64,000 nt of DNA. It comes from Calcarisporiella thermophila CBS 279.70 (lineage: Eukaryota > Calcarisporiellomycota). The stretch covers positions 566,714 through 630,713 of the forward strand of contig NW_027192198.1 in assembly GCF_041956535.1 (NCBI RefSeq). The letters run 5' to 3'. Each line of letters begins with the position of its first letter. The stretch's first letter is position 1. The notes under the pieces were generated by a model. That model saw only the letters and a program-made list of their open reading frames with translations, was not told where the DNA came from and ran no database searches. The position numbers and the translations under genes are program-made. This document shows, piece by piece, positions 35,223 to 47,960 of the stretch.

Positions 35223-37292
35223 CTAATGGAAGACTGCTATCTTAGATATATGTACTGCTGGCTCGTCATAGTGTGCCTTCGGAAGCTGAGGCTGCTCCAA
35301 TAACAAAAGTGAAAGGAAGCCTATTCCCCATAAGATGATGCAAGTTCGAAAACACCATTGAATGCCCGCGACATATTCAAAGATAACTTGAGTTCGCAGC
35401 TCTGGAGCCAATCTATGGATTTCTCCCATATTGTTCTTGAGTTCCACGAGCGGAATAGGTAGGCTACTCGATCTAGACGCAAGCTGATTGTTAATGATAG
35501 TACCGCCAAGTGCAATGCCGATTGCCATGCCAACTATTTTATTGTATATATCAATGTTTGATTTGGCAAACCTTGTTTGCAATAATATCTACTCGCTCTG
35601 AAAAACAGTGTTACACCTATAGATACTGCAGTATCCTGAGCAGGCACAGAGATTTGTGCGATTAACAGGAGATTTTGGATATTCAATCCGAGCCCAAAAG
35701 ATGGTATAATTGTGTATCCAATCTGCTCTGCTCGACTACTGTTCTGATCTAAAGTCGATAGCATTCCTGCTCCCACTACCATTGCAACGAAACCGACCCA
35801 CATAAATATACGTGGACGCCCCGTTTTCGAGACAAAAAAACCTCCAATTATGCTGAAAGCTACTAGAGTTACCGAAGAGGGTATAAGCTGAGCGCCACTA
35901 GTTGTGGCATCTTCCGAGAGAACAACCTGAAAATATACTGGCATCTAAGTCGAAACTTGTTATGTTAATTGGGCTCATGTATATACTTATAGATATTTTC
36001 AAAGAGAGGCCTACATAGAAAAGGTAAAGCAAAAAACCCATGCCATAAATCAACGATACAAATGTGGCGATAGAGAAGTTACGGATACGAAAGAGTCGCA
36101 AAGGAATGATAGGATCAACAGCCAATTTGGCCTCCACGGGTAGGAAAACTAGAATAGCCGCGAAGCCTACTACCAATTGCACAATAATAGTAGGAGAACT
36201 CCATGCTAAATTATTTCCCCCGAGACTAAATGCCAAAAGTAAAAGAATAACAGCCACACTCAGAGTGAAGCTACCGATAAAGTCGATGCGCTTGATTTTT
36301 GATTTAAAGTCGCCCTTCACAGGAGGAAGATGAAGGACGGATACAACCATAGACAACGCAAGTGCTCCAATCAGCAAATTCACGTAGAATATCCACCGCC
36401 AAGTCGCTTTGTCTGCAATAACCCCTCCTAGAAAAGGGCCAGCGACACTTGCGACTGCCCACGCGGCTGCTATTAAACTCTGATACTTAACACGATCTCT
36501 AGGAGGGATTACATCTGTATAAAGAACCTTTGGCCAAAGATTCAAGAAAAATAGCCAGAAAATTGGCAGATTACCGGCGATTATGATCAGTGCTAGTGAA
36601 ATCACTCCTCCTCCTCCAATTCCCTGAACAGCTCGGAAAGCAATCATCACTGCTATACTATTGGTGGTACCACATACAGCTGAAGCGCTCATGAATATTA
36701 GTTTAGCAAAAATGAACATAAGACGCCGACCGAAAATATCTAAATTATAAACAAGCCAATTGATAGATAAAATGAGATATTATCGACAAAATGTATCAAC
36801 TACCAGAGAGCCGCCCGTATAGAGGTTGAAAGAGAGTCAAGGTAATTTGATAAGCTGTCCCTACCCATGAGATGAGGCTAAGTGCATTGAATCTGTGAGA
36901 AAAATAAATTATTAAATGAGTATAAGAAAAAGGAGAAGCATCACATACTCTGAAGCGAGTTTCGGTAAGGCGGTGCTAATAACGGTTTGATCGAGAGAAC
37001 ACAAAAACACAGAAATGCAAAGACTAATAAAGTATTTTAATTAGCATGTAGACTTTCAAAAATGATTGTCAAACTTAAGATTTTACCCAATAATAATGAA
37101 GAAAACATTTTTAAAGGGTAAATTCACTGATTGTTCGTCAATTCCATTAGCTAAGTTCTTTGTCGAATTCTTTTCCAAGTCAAAATTCTCCTGCATCTCG
37201 ATTGCAGCCCTCTCGTGGTCATCATTTTTTATTTCAGACCTATTCATCTGGCCATCATTTGCTGATGTCAATGCTAAACTAGATTCTGGCAT
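35223..37292 (-). CDS. MFS drug:H+ antiporter, DHA2 (14-TMS) family
   Basis: Multi-exon transporter of ~560 residues with a ~55-residue acidic, polar cytosolic N-terminus (ESSLALTSANDGQMNRSEI). The first helix carries the DHA signature CSLDQTVISTALPKLASE. Motif A-like DIFGRRLMFIFAK follows, and then motif C-like VASVAGPFLGGVIADKATWR, both typical of antiporters. The second half contains MPVYFQVVLSEDATTSGAQL and FFRAIGMAIGIALGG, both DHA2 landmarks, with a short polar C-terminus. One 60-nt intron after SLALIIIA is in frame and has no stop; removing it restores the conserved IIIADVIPPRDR. The donor after FFRA is GTAGAT. Substrate cannot be predicted; azole/toxic compound export or vacuolar basic amino-acid transport are both known in the family. 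Confidence 0.88.
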
Positions 37293-38204
37293 ACCCTCGT
37301 GGTATTAATCATGAGCTTCAAAGCAGAATGTATCTTGACATAAATTGTATAACTAATACCACTTTCTATTATTATAAATGGGCGTACCAGTATTCAACCG
37401 CGAACCTGGACATATTAAGTTAATCCAAATCGGAAAATCTGATAACCATCTATCCTACGAGGATGCCTAAAAAATTAATCTAAATAATTTTCAAGCTTAA
37501 ATTAATAAGCATGTGTCTAACTAGATCCTTATGAAAAACCTATTTGCCCTGAGGTTTCATTAAGAAAAATGTATTCCACAAGTAAAAAAAAATCGATTGT
37601 CTATTATTATTCAGCACATGAAAACCCGTATTAGCAATTTTAGAAGTGATTGAGTATCTAACAGTGAACTTAAGATTGCCATAGTTGAATGGCACTATGT
37701 AATATAATTCTCTCTACTTCCAGAAACAGGCGCTTATATATCTCTTTATTTACTTGAAGCTATAGCACAAGCAAGAATAGCAGAGAACCAAGGAAAGTAA
37801 ACTATATATCCTGCAATGTTCGAGATAAAAACCACTAGATATAATGCCTAGATCTTTTAGAACAGTAATAGCAATAATTTCCATTTGCACTTGCATTTAA
37901 CGTACGATACATCAATATCGCATTTGCAAATAGATACTTGCTATTACCAACCATATTTAAATCGCTACCTCTTTCCAGAGTAATATACTTATACTGTCTA
38001 CTTGGAATAATATATTCTTTATATGACGCTTCAATGGTGAATTTTTTTTTTCGAACTTGCGGTTGAGCATAAATAAGTAAATTTAATAATTACGAATAAA
38101 CATTTACTCAAGGAAATAGTCTGAAATTAAGTTGCCCTCAACCTGAAATTTTACAGGGTTAACGATTGCAAAGCAGTCATTTTCTTTACTATTTTATCAA
38201 CCAA
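37293..38204. other. intergenic between divergent transporter and COQ5
   Basis: Strongly AT-rich. A 25-codon open stretch ending at about 37,800 after a CTTCCAG could be an exon but has no partner. Confidence 0.45.
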
Positions 38205-39226
38205 ATGACTTCCTTATCGTACCGCCTGTTGGCACGCAACTTCCGTTCTCTTCGTTGCTACACACGCCCGCAATCGCTTGTCACTAGGTACTATTCATCA
38301 GCGAGCAAGGAGCAAGAGCAAATAACGCATTTTGGGTTCAAAAACATCCCTGAGAGTCAAAAGGAGGAATTAGGTAAGAATATATTATCGAGATGATTCA
38401 TAATGTCTTCGGAGAATACTGATAATTTAAAAAAAAATAAATTCATAGTCGGTAAAGTGTTTGCTAATGTTGCCAACAAATATGATCTGATGAATGACGC
38501 GATGAGCTGTGGGATTCACCGTATATGGAAGGATCATTTCATTCGTGAATTGGCACCTGGCCCCGGTACGAAGTTGCTTGACGTTGCAGGTGGCACTGGA
38601 GATATTGCCATGCGCTTTTTAGATTATTGCCATTCAACACACGGAGATGACACGGCCCAGGTGAAGATTGTAGATATTAATCCCAATATGCTTGAGGTGG
38701 GCAAGCAACGTTTTGCCAATACCCGATATCATGGAAGTTTGTACTCTCTTTGCCAAAAACAGTTTTTTTTTAAATATTGAATACTAGTATCTTTTATAAT
38801 CTAGCACCTCAGCTCGAGTTTCAAGTCGACAATGCTGAACAACTGAATATCCCCTCTGAGAGTGTGGATGCATATACGATTGCCTTCGGCATTCGCAACT
38901 GTACGCACATCGATCGAGTACTTCGTGAGGCGCACCGCGTCTTAAAGAAGGGAGGACGCTTCATGTGTTTGGAGTTTAGTCAAGTAAATAATCCCGCTTT
39001 AAGAATGTTATACGATGCCTATTCGTTCAACGTCATTCCTCAACTTGGAGGCATCCTCGCAAACGACAAGGAATCATATCAGTATCTGGTTGAATCAATA
39101 AGAAAATTCCCACCCCAACCTGAGTTTGCTCGAATGATAAGAGAGGCAGGGTTCACAACAATAGGAAAGGGATGGGAAGACCTCACTTTTGGTGTTGCAG
39201 CCATTCATACTGGCTTTAAGCTGTAA
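38205..39226 (+). CDS. COQ5: 2-methoxy-6-polyprenyl-1,4-benzoquinol methylase, mitochondrial
   Basis: C-methyltransferase of ubiquinone biosynthesis in the matrix CoQ-synthome. Three exons give ~280 residues. The N-terminus is a mitochondrial presequence (MTSLSYRLLARNFRSLRCYT). The UbiE family signature follows: VGKVFANVANKYDLMNDAMS and IHRIWKDHFI. Then SAM motif I LLDVAGGTGDIAMRF, acidic VDINPNMLEVG, post-I DNAEQLNIP, motif II DAYTIAFGIRNC and motif III VLKKGGRFMCLEFSQ. The C-terminus FGVAAIHTGFKL is also conserved. The chosen ATG begins the presequence; a longer frame upstream lacks another ATG of comparable context. The second intron donor is GTTTGT. Confidence 0.94.
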
Positions 39227-39440
39227 ATGCACTCGCTTTATTTTTCCTTTAGAAAATCTGTTTGCTCTAGCGAATTCAGAAGATCCTTTTACTTTTTCTT
39301 TTTTTATAAATTGCTATATATGATAGATATATAACTCTATTCTTTCGAAAGGTATCGACCCATTAACAAAATTTTTCTATCTAATACTTCATTCCAAAAA
39401 AAAATGATTCGCACCACATACAAGATGTTTTCATGTGATA

Positions 39441-42400
39441 TTATGCGAAGCAGTTATCGTAAATGCTAGCGACTTCTTTTCGGTGAATTACCGCAATACC
39501 TACTGCAGGTGCAGCAGAAGGCCCACGCCCAACGTAGTCAAGCTATTCAACAAGAGCTTTCATCATCCTATTCTCAAACGGGTTTACAAATTAATCGTAT
39601 ATACCTTGTAACCTGAGGGAAGGAGCTTCTCTAGTCGCGGTGCCATGAAAGTATATGCTCCACTGTTCTGAGATTCCTCTTGGCACCAGACAAATTCTTC
39701 GGCGTTTTGATATCGCTCAATTTCGGCAGCCAAGCCCTGAGCAGGGAATGGGCACAATTCCTAGAATCAAAATATAATGAATTGGGATGTGGGAATTAAA
39801 AGCAGTCTATTTATACCAATTTTACCTCAACTCGGACAAGGGCCACTTGATCTTCCATTCCCCGGGCCTGACGCTCTTTCACTAGGTCATAATAGAGTTT
39901 TCCAGATACAAACACAACCTTGCGAACACTGCATTTTGAAAAATAAAAATAATAAATTAGCTAGCGAGCCTAGCGAACTAATTATCTTAATGAATTACTT
40001 GAACGCGTTGATATTATCTCCAATGACAGGCTGGAAGGAAGTGCCTGGTGCCATGTCCTCAAGATTAGAAACTGCAACCTAAAATTCAGGCATCATAAAG
40101 AAGCTTTGGTTAAGATTGTACTATGAGAAGGACATTTAGTTTAAAATACCGGTGACCGTAGCAAGGCCTTGGGTGAAACAACAATCAGCGGTTTGCGGAA
40201 ATCACGCTTCATCTGTAATAAACGCGCGTATATTTAATATTGCATCTTGAATGATAGTTATATATAGAGTACCTGACGGCGCAGAGCGTGGAAATACTGA
40301 GCAGGCGTGGTACAATTCACGACATGCATGTTTACATTGGCTCGACCAATATCCGAGGCATCGAATCGATCATTGCAGAGCTATAAATAAATTATGGGTC
40401 AATTTTGAAGGAGCTTGATTGGCGTAAGATTCCGTTACTTGTAGGAATCGCTCAACACGGCAGGACGAATGTTCAGGACCAGCACCATCATAACCATGGG
40501 GAAGAAGCATAACGATGCCAGATTGACGATTCCATTTAGCTATAGCAGCATCGGACTCGTTATAATTGAAAGAAGAGAAATTGGTAGAGGTTACTAAAGC
40601 TTACCTTCACTGCTTGAAATATAAGTATCAATTACAACCTGGGCGCCGTTGAAGAAATCTCCAAATTGAGCTTCCCAGATGCATAGTGTGTTGGGTGTCT
40701 CCCAAGACATTCCATATTCGAAGCTGAGCACCGCAAGCTCAGATAGATTGCTATTGGCGACCTGTTTCAACGAAAAGGGAAAAATTAATAAAGGCCGAGT
40801 TTATAGGTTTTCTAGCAATTACCTCCAAGGAGCCCTGGCCTTCTCCCAAGTTATTGTTCAAGGGTACTACAACTCTCTCAGTATCCTGACAGACCAGCAT
40901 TGCATGTCGCTGAGAAAATGTGCCTCTTCCAACATCCTGACCGCTAATACGAACATTGTATCCCTCTTGCATCAAAGATCCGAAAGCCAAACTCTCCGCA
41001 GTCGCCCAATCTATGCGCTGGCCTTCAGCTATGCGAGATAACCTCGCCTGAACATGGTATTTCTGAAGTCGTGGATGAAGGGAGATATCTGAAGGAACTT
41101 GTACTGAAGCTTTGCCAACATGGACGAGTTGGTCAGTTGGCACACCCGTCTCAACCACTGATACTGTTTCTGATGGTATTCTCATGTCCTTCCATTTTCC
41201 ACGAAGCTGTTCGGTTTCTGGCTGGAACGAGGCAGCCTTTTGGAGTTGATCATTTAATACATCAAAGTACTGTTGACGAAAGGCATTGACTTCATCCGTA
41301 GATGTAAGAACTCCTTCATTTAAGAGTTTTTCTTCATAAGCATTTGGAACGGATTTACGCGAGCGTATATTACGATACATAAGTGGCTGAGTATAAGCTG
41401 GTTCGTCAAGTTCATTATGGCCCCAGCGACGGTAGGTAATAAGATCAAGAATAACATCCTATCAAGGAGAGACAAAAATACTTTGGCAAATTAACCCAGG
41501 CCGTGAGCTTCAGCTATGGTAGTGCTTCTTCTCACCTTGCGGAATTTATCTCTATATTCAAATGCCAGAGAAATAGCGGATATAACATCTTCAGGGAAGT
41601 CTCCATTCACGTGAATCACAGGCGCGTTGATCATTTTTCCAACATCAGAGCAGTATACCGTAGAACGCGCGTTTTGTGCGGGGGTTGTATAGCCGAGCTG
41701 GTTGTTCACAACAATGTGCAAAGATCCGCCGGAGCTAAAGTGAGGAAGGTTTGATATTCCAAGTGACTCCATAACTACACCTTGTCCTGTAAATGACTGC
41801 AGAGCATCATGAATATCTCAAGTAAAAATGTTCACAGAGGAGCACTCTACTATTTACCGCATCACCATGGAGCTGTACACACATCACCTTGTCACCAAGC
41901 TCGCATTCTGTCTCAAATTTCATCATGTCCATCTGCTTAGCACGTGCCTTGCCCATGGCAACCGGGTTTACTGCCTGTCAATTAAAAAAAAAATTGAGAA
42001 ACCATTAAAGTAAAATATTTACAAATCCATTTACCTCTAGATGGGAAGGATTAGGCAGCAGGGTAACCTTCACGGACTTTGAACCGTAGTTTAATTTTGG
42101 AGAATTTGCTACGACAGAAAGAAATTTTGGTAAGGAGAACTCTACTTCCAAAAGAACTAGAGATACTTACCAATATGTGATAAGACATCACCAGTCGCCC
42201 CTGCAGCGATCAGTTCCTCAGAAAATTCGGAATTACCCTTAACTTTATGGAAGAGGGCAGTGGGAGGATACTGTAAGAGGCCAGTAAGCAGATTGAGTCG
42301 ACCACGGTGAGGCATGCAAAGAACAACTTCCCGAATACCGGCTAAAGAGTATGATATATGAATAAAAGTGTAGTTTACCAGGTATTTTGTGAATGGAATA

Positions 42401-43437
42401 CATACATGAGCTTGAAAGAGCAAATAGTTGATCTAGAGCAACCATCATACTTTCCGCTCCTTCCAAACCGTAGCGCTTAACTTGTGTGAATTTCTTTGCC
42501 ATAAAATGATCGAAGACCTAGCGAATGCAAGATTTAGAAGAGATCATTGAAATAGTGAGAGCAAAATGGCAGAGCTACCTCTGACTTGGTCAAAATCTCA
42601 AAAATTCGCTTCTTATCTTCGTGTGACAGCTGTCTCTTTTCAAATGACTCCACTCTGCGCGCAAACCATCTACGTTCACTTGCATTCTACCCGATAGGAG
42701 GGGGTCAGTGAGCAAGAGATAGAGTAAAAAAATTATTATAGATGAGTATTTACAGGAATATGCATAAATTCATAGGCAATTTTGCCGCAATAAGTCTTCT
42801 TCAGGTGTTCAACAATGGTCGATAGCGTTGCATCATTCCGCGATTCTTTGTTTTCCCTTGACTCGTTTACATGGAGAATGCCTGAGAGAATAATGTAAGC
42901 GATTTTGTTCACTTTAGGCGACTCCAGTGCTAGCAAGAAATCTACCTGCTAAATTATATGATTTATTCATATCCGTCAGGCCATATCTTGCTGGATCTAG
43001 GTCAGTGGCTTCTCTTCAGGTTTTTAGAAGAAAATTAAAGGTCAAGTTCAATGAAAAATACAAAAAAAAAATTTACTCGCGTTGCATAAGATCCAAAGGG
43101 TCAAGGTATGCCCCACGGTGGCCATAGGACCTGTAGGCAGATACTAATCTGACCAAATTAGAATTTTCGCTACGGTTTGCCAGTTCTTCTGGAGTATCTG
43201 TAGGTAGATTGAAATAATGTAAAATGGTACCAGGATTTAGAAAACTCGTAAATAGATTGAAGGTTTACAATCTGGAAGTGAAAACACTCTTGGGACACGA
43301 TATCCGTATACCCCATCGTCGTGATAGTGACGGGCTAGTCCCAAAAGCGTAGGTATCCGCTTGGAAACCACATTCGGTCGAAAAGAGGGGCGGGATAAGT
43401 AAAGACGAGGAAGTCGGCTGATGTGTAGGATGGTCAT
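39441..43437 (-). CDS. DHTKD1: 2-oxoadipate dehydrogenase E1 (DHTKD1-type 2-oxoacid dehydrogenase)
   Basis: Thiamine-diphosphate E1 that decarboxylates 2-oxoadipate in lysine/tryptophan breakdown, handing the product to E2/E3 in mitochondria. Many short introns split a protein of roughly 900 residues. After a basic presequence comes [19 protein letters not shown], matching the DHTKD1 N-terminus (GVYGYR). Landmarks are [99 protein letters not shown] and, at the end, [20 protein letters not shown] then [13 protein letters not shown]. The LLTGLLQ and TTPAQNAR versions fit DHTKD1 better than the TCA-cycle enzyme Kgd1/OGDH (LNVLANV type). It lacks the longer OGDH N-terminal region. Baker's yeast has no DHTKD1 that I know of. 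Confidence 0.88.
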
Positions 43438-43839
43438 AATAAAGGATATAATGAAGTCGCGCCCCGAAGTGTATAAAGTGCAAGTAAAAAGAGTTGTGAG
43501 AAAAAGTGTGAGAATTTTCTTGTTCAAATTTAGAGAAGAAACCCCGCAAGATCGGGTTGTATTCCGCATGACCCCAGTACCGGAGGTAGGCTTCGCTTTT
43601 TTTGCTTTTATACAAGCATTAGTCACAATCACTCGAAAACGGAAAAAAATCCAATTGCACTAAACATAAAGATGTCAGTGTAGAGACGAACTTTAATGAG
43701 GTGCATTATGACATTTTTTAAATCTAAATAATATATATTTCTTTTCCACATTTAATAAACTCTAACAAGAGTTTAAGGATGAATGCAAAGAAACAAGAGA
43801 ATCCTTCAAAAAATGGAGCAATTTTCAGCCTTGGAATGC
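43438..43839. other. intergenic between tandem minus-strand genes
   Basis: 5' flank of the DHTKD1-like gene and 3' flank of GCN20. No separate feature. Confidence 0.5.
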
Positions 43840-46478
43840 TTAGGGCTCCTCCTTGGGCACAATTAGATCCTTGTACGCTTTGATGTCTCCTGAGAATTTT
43901 TGAACACTTCCCTTGTCGCACACCCACAGCTCATTACAAACAGTGTTTATAAACCGTTCGTCGTGTGAAACAATAACAACACCGCCACCAAAGTTGCGTA
44001 GTGCATTCTGCAGAGCGTCGATCGAATCCATGTCCAAGTGATTAGTCGGCTAAATAAAAATTTGAAAAAAGAGCATGAGCACAACCATTTTTATACCAAA
44101 CTGGCCTGAAAAGACTCACCTCATCCAAGATCAAGATATGAGGATTTTGCAAGCTCAGACACGCAAAAGCAACACGACTCTTCTGACCACCAGAAAGTTC
44201 GCGCATAGTTTGAAGACCCGTCTAAGAGGAAACGCTCATAAGATTTATACTTCTCCAATATCCATTAAAGCTGCCTTACCATCCCAGTAATGCCAAAGCT
44301 GCCTAAATGACGACGATATTCCTCTTCTGACTTTCCAGGCCAGTTGGTCGCCATAAAACCGACAGCAGATTGGGTGAGGTCGAGCTGGTCGATGTGATGT
44401 TGTGTGAAATATGCTACACGCAACCGACCATGGCGCTGCAACATGCCAGAAAGAGGCTCGAGCTGTCCGGTAAGCAACTTAAGCAGAGTACTTTTGCCGG
44501 CTCCGTTCGGGCCAACAACTGCAATACGGGAATCAAGCTGCATTCCAAAGTTAACTCCACGTAAAATGATAACATCCTTAGTGTAACCAAAGACGACTTC
44601 ATCCATTTGTAAAACAGGGGGATTTAGTTGATCAGGATCGGGGAATCTGTATAAACATGAAGAAAGCTTAGTGTGATATAAGCAAATATGAACTAAAGAT
44701 TTTATACCTAAACGTGACCACATTCTCATCTTCCGGTTTTTCTAGTATAGGTAATTTTTCTAATATTTTAATTTTACTCTGAGCCTGGGAAGCACGTGCA
44801 GCATTATATCTCCAGCGATCAATAAAGGCTTGCAAGTGTTGTCTATATTGCATTTGGTTTTCATATTCACGCAATTGGTTCTTACGTCGCTCTTCTTTGG
44901 TTGTATAAAATTGCGTAAAGTTCCCTTTGTAGTAATCCAAGCGCTCAGAGTGTTGGTGGAGGATGTCTGTAGCGACTTCGTCTAAGAATTCTAGATACAT
45001 AATGTGGTGTAAATTATTTCCTTAGAGAGAATGTGAGTTATAAAGAAGTGAATACCTCTATCATGTGAAACAACCAATAGGGTATTTGGCCAGGTCTGAA
45101 GGTACTTTTCTAGCCACACTACCGCAGGAATCTAATGAAAAGATAATAATATTTAAGTTGAGGTGATCTGAATAAAAATAAACACTGAACCATACATCAA
45201 GCATGTTTGTCGGTTCATCAAGCAGAAGTAAATCAGGGCGACAGAAGAGCGCACGTGCTAGTGCAAGACGCATACGCCAACCTCCAGAAAAGTTCTTTGT
45301 TGGCCATTGCTGTTTCTCTGTCGAAAAACCAAGACCACTGAGAAGCGAAGCTGCCCTGTTTGAAGCAAAGAAAACTTTTCAGATATGAGTTGGAGGATAT
45401 AGGTGAAAACATAAAAATACCTCGACTCGGCTTTATCTGCTTCTATTTCTTGTAATTTAGCGTATACTTCTCTCAGGCGTGTTCCGAGCTCTTCCTTCTT
45501 TCGCTCGTTAGCTTCCTTATTTTCTTCGTCCTTTGTGTTTTCCAGTTCACCCAATTGAGCCGATAAAGTATTCTCTTCTTTAAGCAAATGGTCACGGAGA
45601 ACATCTGCTTTCAATACAGACTCCAAAGCAGGAGTATCATCCCCAACGATCTTATTAATATAGTTTGAAAAAGCGTTAGTATATACTAAAAATAATATCC
45701 AAGAGCTTCTTACCTCCTGTTCTACATGTAAAATACTAATATGTGGTGGGATGGCAATTTCTCTTCGTGAAATTGTGCGTAGCAACGTAGATTTTCCAAC
45801 ACCATTCTTTCCCACCAAACCGTAGCGTCTCCCGTTAGCAAGTGTGAGATTTGCACCTGTAAGAATACGTACACCAGCAAAAGAAATATCAAAGTTCTCG
45901 ACCTTGATATCCTTGACTTTATCCTTTGTGGTAGTATAATCAAAAATAGGATTAACAGCACGGTACGCATCTTCAAAGCTCTGCTCTTTATCGTTAATTA
46001 AACGCGAGGCTTCATAATTTGAGCGCCGCTCTCGCTTTTCAAGCTTCTGCTTAATTTTCTGCTCCGCTTTCTCGAGCTTCTTTTTGTCAACTAGAGATTG
46101 AACGCGTTTTCCGCCTACCGATTCGAGATCAACAGAGCCAGCAAGGATCTTCGCAGCGGCATTTACACTGGACTGCGACATCATGTTAAGTGGTTGATCA
46201 AGTTTTACTAATCCATTCGCCCTTTTCGTCATATTACTCTGCAATTTCTGTGAAAACATTTCCGAAAGCTTGCTGCAAAGCTCGTTGATTCTCTCATCGT
46301 CTCCGCCCACTTCCAGAAGAATCGGGCGAACAAAATCAGCAATAGCATCTTCCTCATCCAATGCACCAGAGGTGTCGTCGAGATACCCAACGATGTAGTC
46401 AACTATGGCATCATCAGCATCGGGTACATAGCTGCGTACCAGAGTGGTGACTTCTTTAGTGTCCGGATGAGCAGGCAT
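43840..46478 (-). CDS. GCN20: ABC-F ATPase Gcn20/ABCF3
   Basis: Cytosolic, ribosome-associated twin-ATPase. In yeast it partners Gcn1 to activate Gcn2 under amino-acid starvation. About nine exons give ~730 residues. The N-terminal Gcn1-binding-like domain ([20 protein letters not shown], residues 1-~180) distinguishes Gcn20 from Arb1 and New1. Domain 1: Walker [13 protein letters not shown], signature [16 protein letters not shown], Walker [14 protein letters not shown] charged ABC-F linker ([18 protein letters not shown]) follows. Domain 2: [16 protein letters not shown], an LSGG-type signature, DEPTNHLD and switch VIVSHDERF. No transmembrane helices. The intron after HVEQE is 63 nt, in frame and stop-free; removing it restores [15 protein letters not shown], the expected sequence. 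Starts only 150 nt from the divergent mS38 gene. Confidence 0.94.
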
Positions 46479-46628
46479 TATTATATATTCTTGACAAGGA
46501 ACACTCTGGAGTTCACTAATCTTAATACTCTATTTTGCACGTCACAATTAATTAGCAGTCAGGGAATCGTAAACATTTAGGTGGGTATTTTTCTCAAGAC
46601 AAAGCAGATATATATATCAAAGAGAAAG
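46479..46628. promoter_or_regulatory. bidirectional promoter GCN20 / mS38
   Basis: 150 nt separate two divergent start codons, so the genes probably share a promoter. A short TATATATAT run is near 46609. Confidence 0.5.
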
Positions 46629-47161
46629 ATGCTGTCTTCTTTGGTTAAGTGTAGCAGGATGGTGTCAAGCCAAGTGGCGAGCAAAGCTTACACACATGTT
46701 TTTAACAGCACACCTAGATCAAACCTACGCTTGATCTCAAATTTTGCTAATACTGCAAGAGATCAAAGTATTAAAAATGATCTAATATTCTTGTCGAAAC
46801 CCGCTAATGGTAAGAAAAAAAACTGTCTTCGAGTTAATATTACTTGCTAAAAAGTCTCTTCTCATTGTTTATGTATCTTATAGCTTCACTTAATTCAATG
46901 TCATTAACCCATGTAAATAAGAACTTGACACCTAGCAATTTCCCTTCGATACTATTTCAAGGTATCACGTTAGTGAATCAGCATAAAAATACCCAACTCG
47001 TCGCGAAATTCCTCGACAGCTGTTCGATCCAACCAAACTCACAAAACATCAGAATGGAGGTCACGAGTGTACGCAGGAAACGACGACTAAAGATGAACAA
47101 ACATAAATACCGAAAGCTGCGAAAGAGGACACGAGCATTGAGAAAGCGGTTGGGTAAATAA
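46629..47161 (+). CDS. QRI5: mitochondrial small-subunit ribosomal protein mS38 (Cox24/AURKAIP1 family)
   Basis: Two exons (46629-46809, 46884-47161) give 152 residues. The N-terminus is basic and Ser-rich without acidic residues, as expected for matrix import (MLSSLVKCSRMVSSQVASK). The middle is poorly conserved. The C-terminal 35 residues carry the family signature: VTSVRRKRRLKMNKHKYRKL followed by RKRTRALRKRLGK. In the mitoribosome this strongly basic helix lies at the decoding region. In yeast the gene (QRI5/COX24) is needed for COX1 expression. Identification rests on this signature, which is very distinctive. Confidence 0.88.
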
Positions 47162-47605
47162 GCTCATAATGATAAGAGCTATTGGTATTATAGAAGAACT
47201 CCGCTCTATGGACTTGTGTGAATATAAAATAGCTATTATATTTAACTCTGGGGCTAATTGTGCTTTGGCTGAAGTTAAAGAAACTTATAATGCAAATGTT
47301 GCTATACGTGATTCCTATTATGTTAAAATATATAGAGGAAAACGAAACTGTAGTAATGATTTCGCTCAACGATTTACAACCTCTAGCTGATAACACTAGA
47401 AATAAAACTGTTGCATGCAAACTCTACAAAATATCTGATAGGCTAAACCAATATTACTCAAAATATATTTATTACTATCGAGATGAGATATGTGGACAAC
47501 TCTCATTTTATATACAATACTGGCACATGAATACAATTATCAATACCACCACTCATAATATTGCAAAAGGAATATTATTGATTATAGCTGTAGAGTATAT
47601 ATGAG
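47162..47605. other. convergent 3' flanks with doubtful open frames
   Basis: Two overlapping AT-rich frames (47169-47390 and 47260-47604) are open but show no family resemblance. The first starts 8 nt after the mS38 stop. Treated as non-coding. Confidence 0.4.
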
Positions 47606-47933
47606 TTAAGATTGCTTGGGAGGCTGGTTAGCAGAAGGCTGTCCACCTTTTGGCACTGTAGGCTGTTGTTTAGCAAGCTGGTCTCTCAGCTGAGCAATCT
47701 TCTGTGCCTCCTGTAGAAATATAAAAGCCTAATTAATATACTTTTTTTTTTTCTAGCATCATTTGATGAATTACTTGCTGACGAATCCAAGCCTCTTCGT
47801 TAGCACGCTCGCGCTTTGCAAATGCATCCCCTGCTTGACGAATAGAACCATCCATGTCAAAAAATGGTATTAAGGATACGAGAACAATATAATGTGTTAA
47901 GCCATTCATAGATCCTTTTATATCCTCCGCCAA
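47606..47933 (-). CDS. INH1: mitochondrial F1Fo-ATPase inhibitor IF1
   Basis: Small matrix protein that blocks ATP hydrolysis by F1 when the membrane potential falls. Two exons (intron 47711-47774) encode the inhibitory helix GSIRQAGDAFAKRERANEEA and WIRQQEAQKIAQLRDQLAKQ, the IATP signature, followed by a Pro/Gln-rich tail. The start is uncertain. In-frame ATGs lie at 47933, 47909 and 47855, giving 87, 79 or 61 residues. None yields a classical presequence; the first two give a hydrophobic leader (LTHYIVLVSLIPFF). A TATAAAAG at 47915-47922 would favour transcription starting downstream and use of the innermost ATG. A missed upstream exon is another option. Divergent from the AIM19 gene. Confidence 0.85.
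47915..47922 (-). promoter_or_regulatory. TATA-like box TATAAAAG in front of the IF1 helix exon
   Basis: A good TATA match on the minus strand lying between two candidate start codons. If it is used, translation would begin at the ATG at 47855. Confidence 0.3.
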
Positions 47934-47960
47934 GCACTCTTACTATTGAGACTGCGCTAC

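Noticed and set aside
37728-37807. Short frame PETGAYISLYLLEAIAQA after a CTTCCAG
   Set aside because: Looks protein-like but is only ~25 codons with no start or upstream exon found.
39441-43437. Naming the gene as TCA-cycle 2-oxoglutarate dehydrogenase
   Set aside because: [18 protein letters not shown] and the GVYGYR start fit DHTKD1 better.
47169-47604. Two overlapping frames after mS38
   Set aside because: Composition is that of AT-rich spacer, no recognisable motif, and no intron joins them convincingly.
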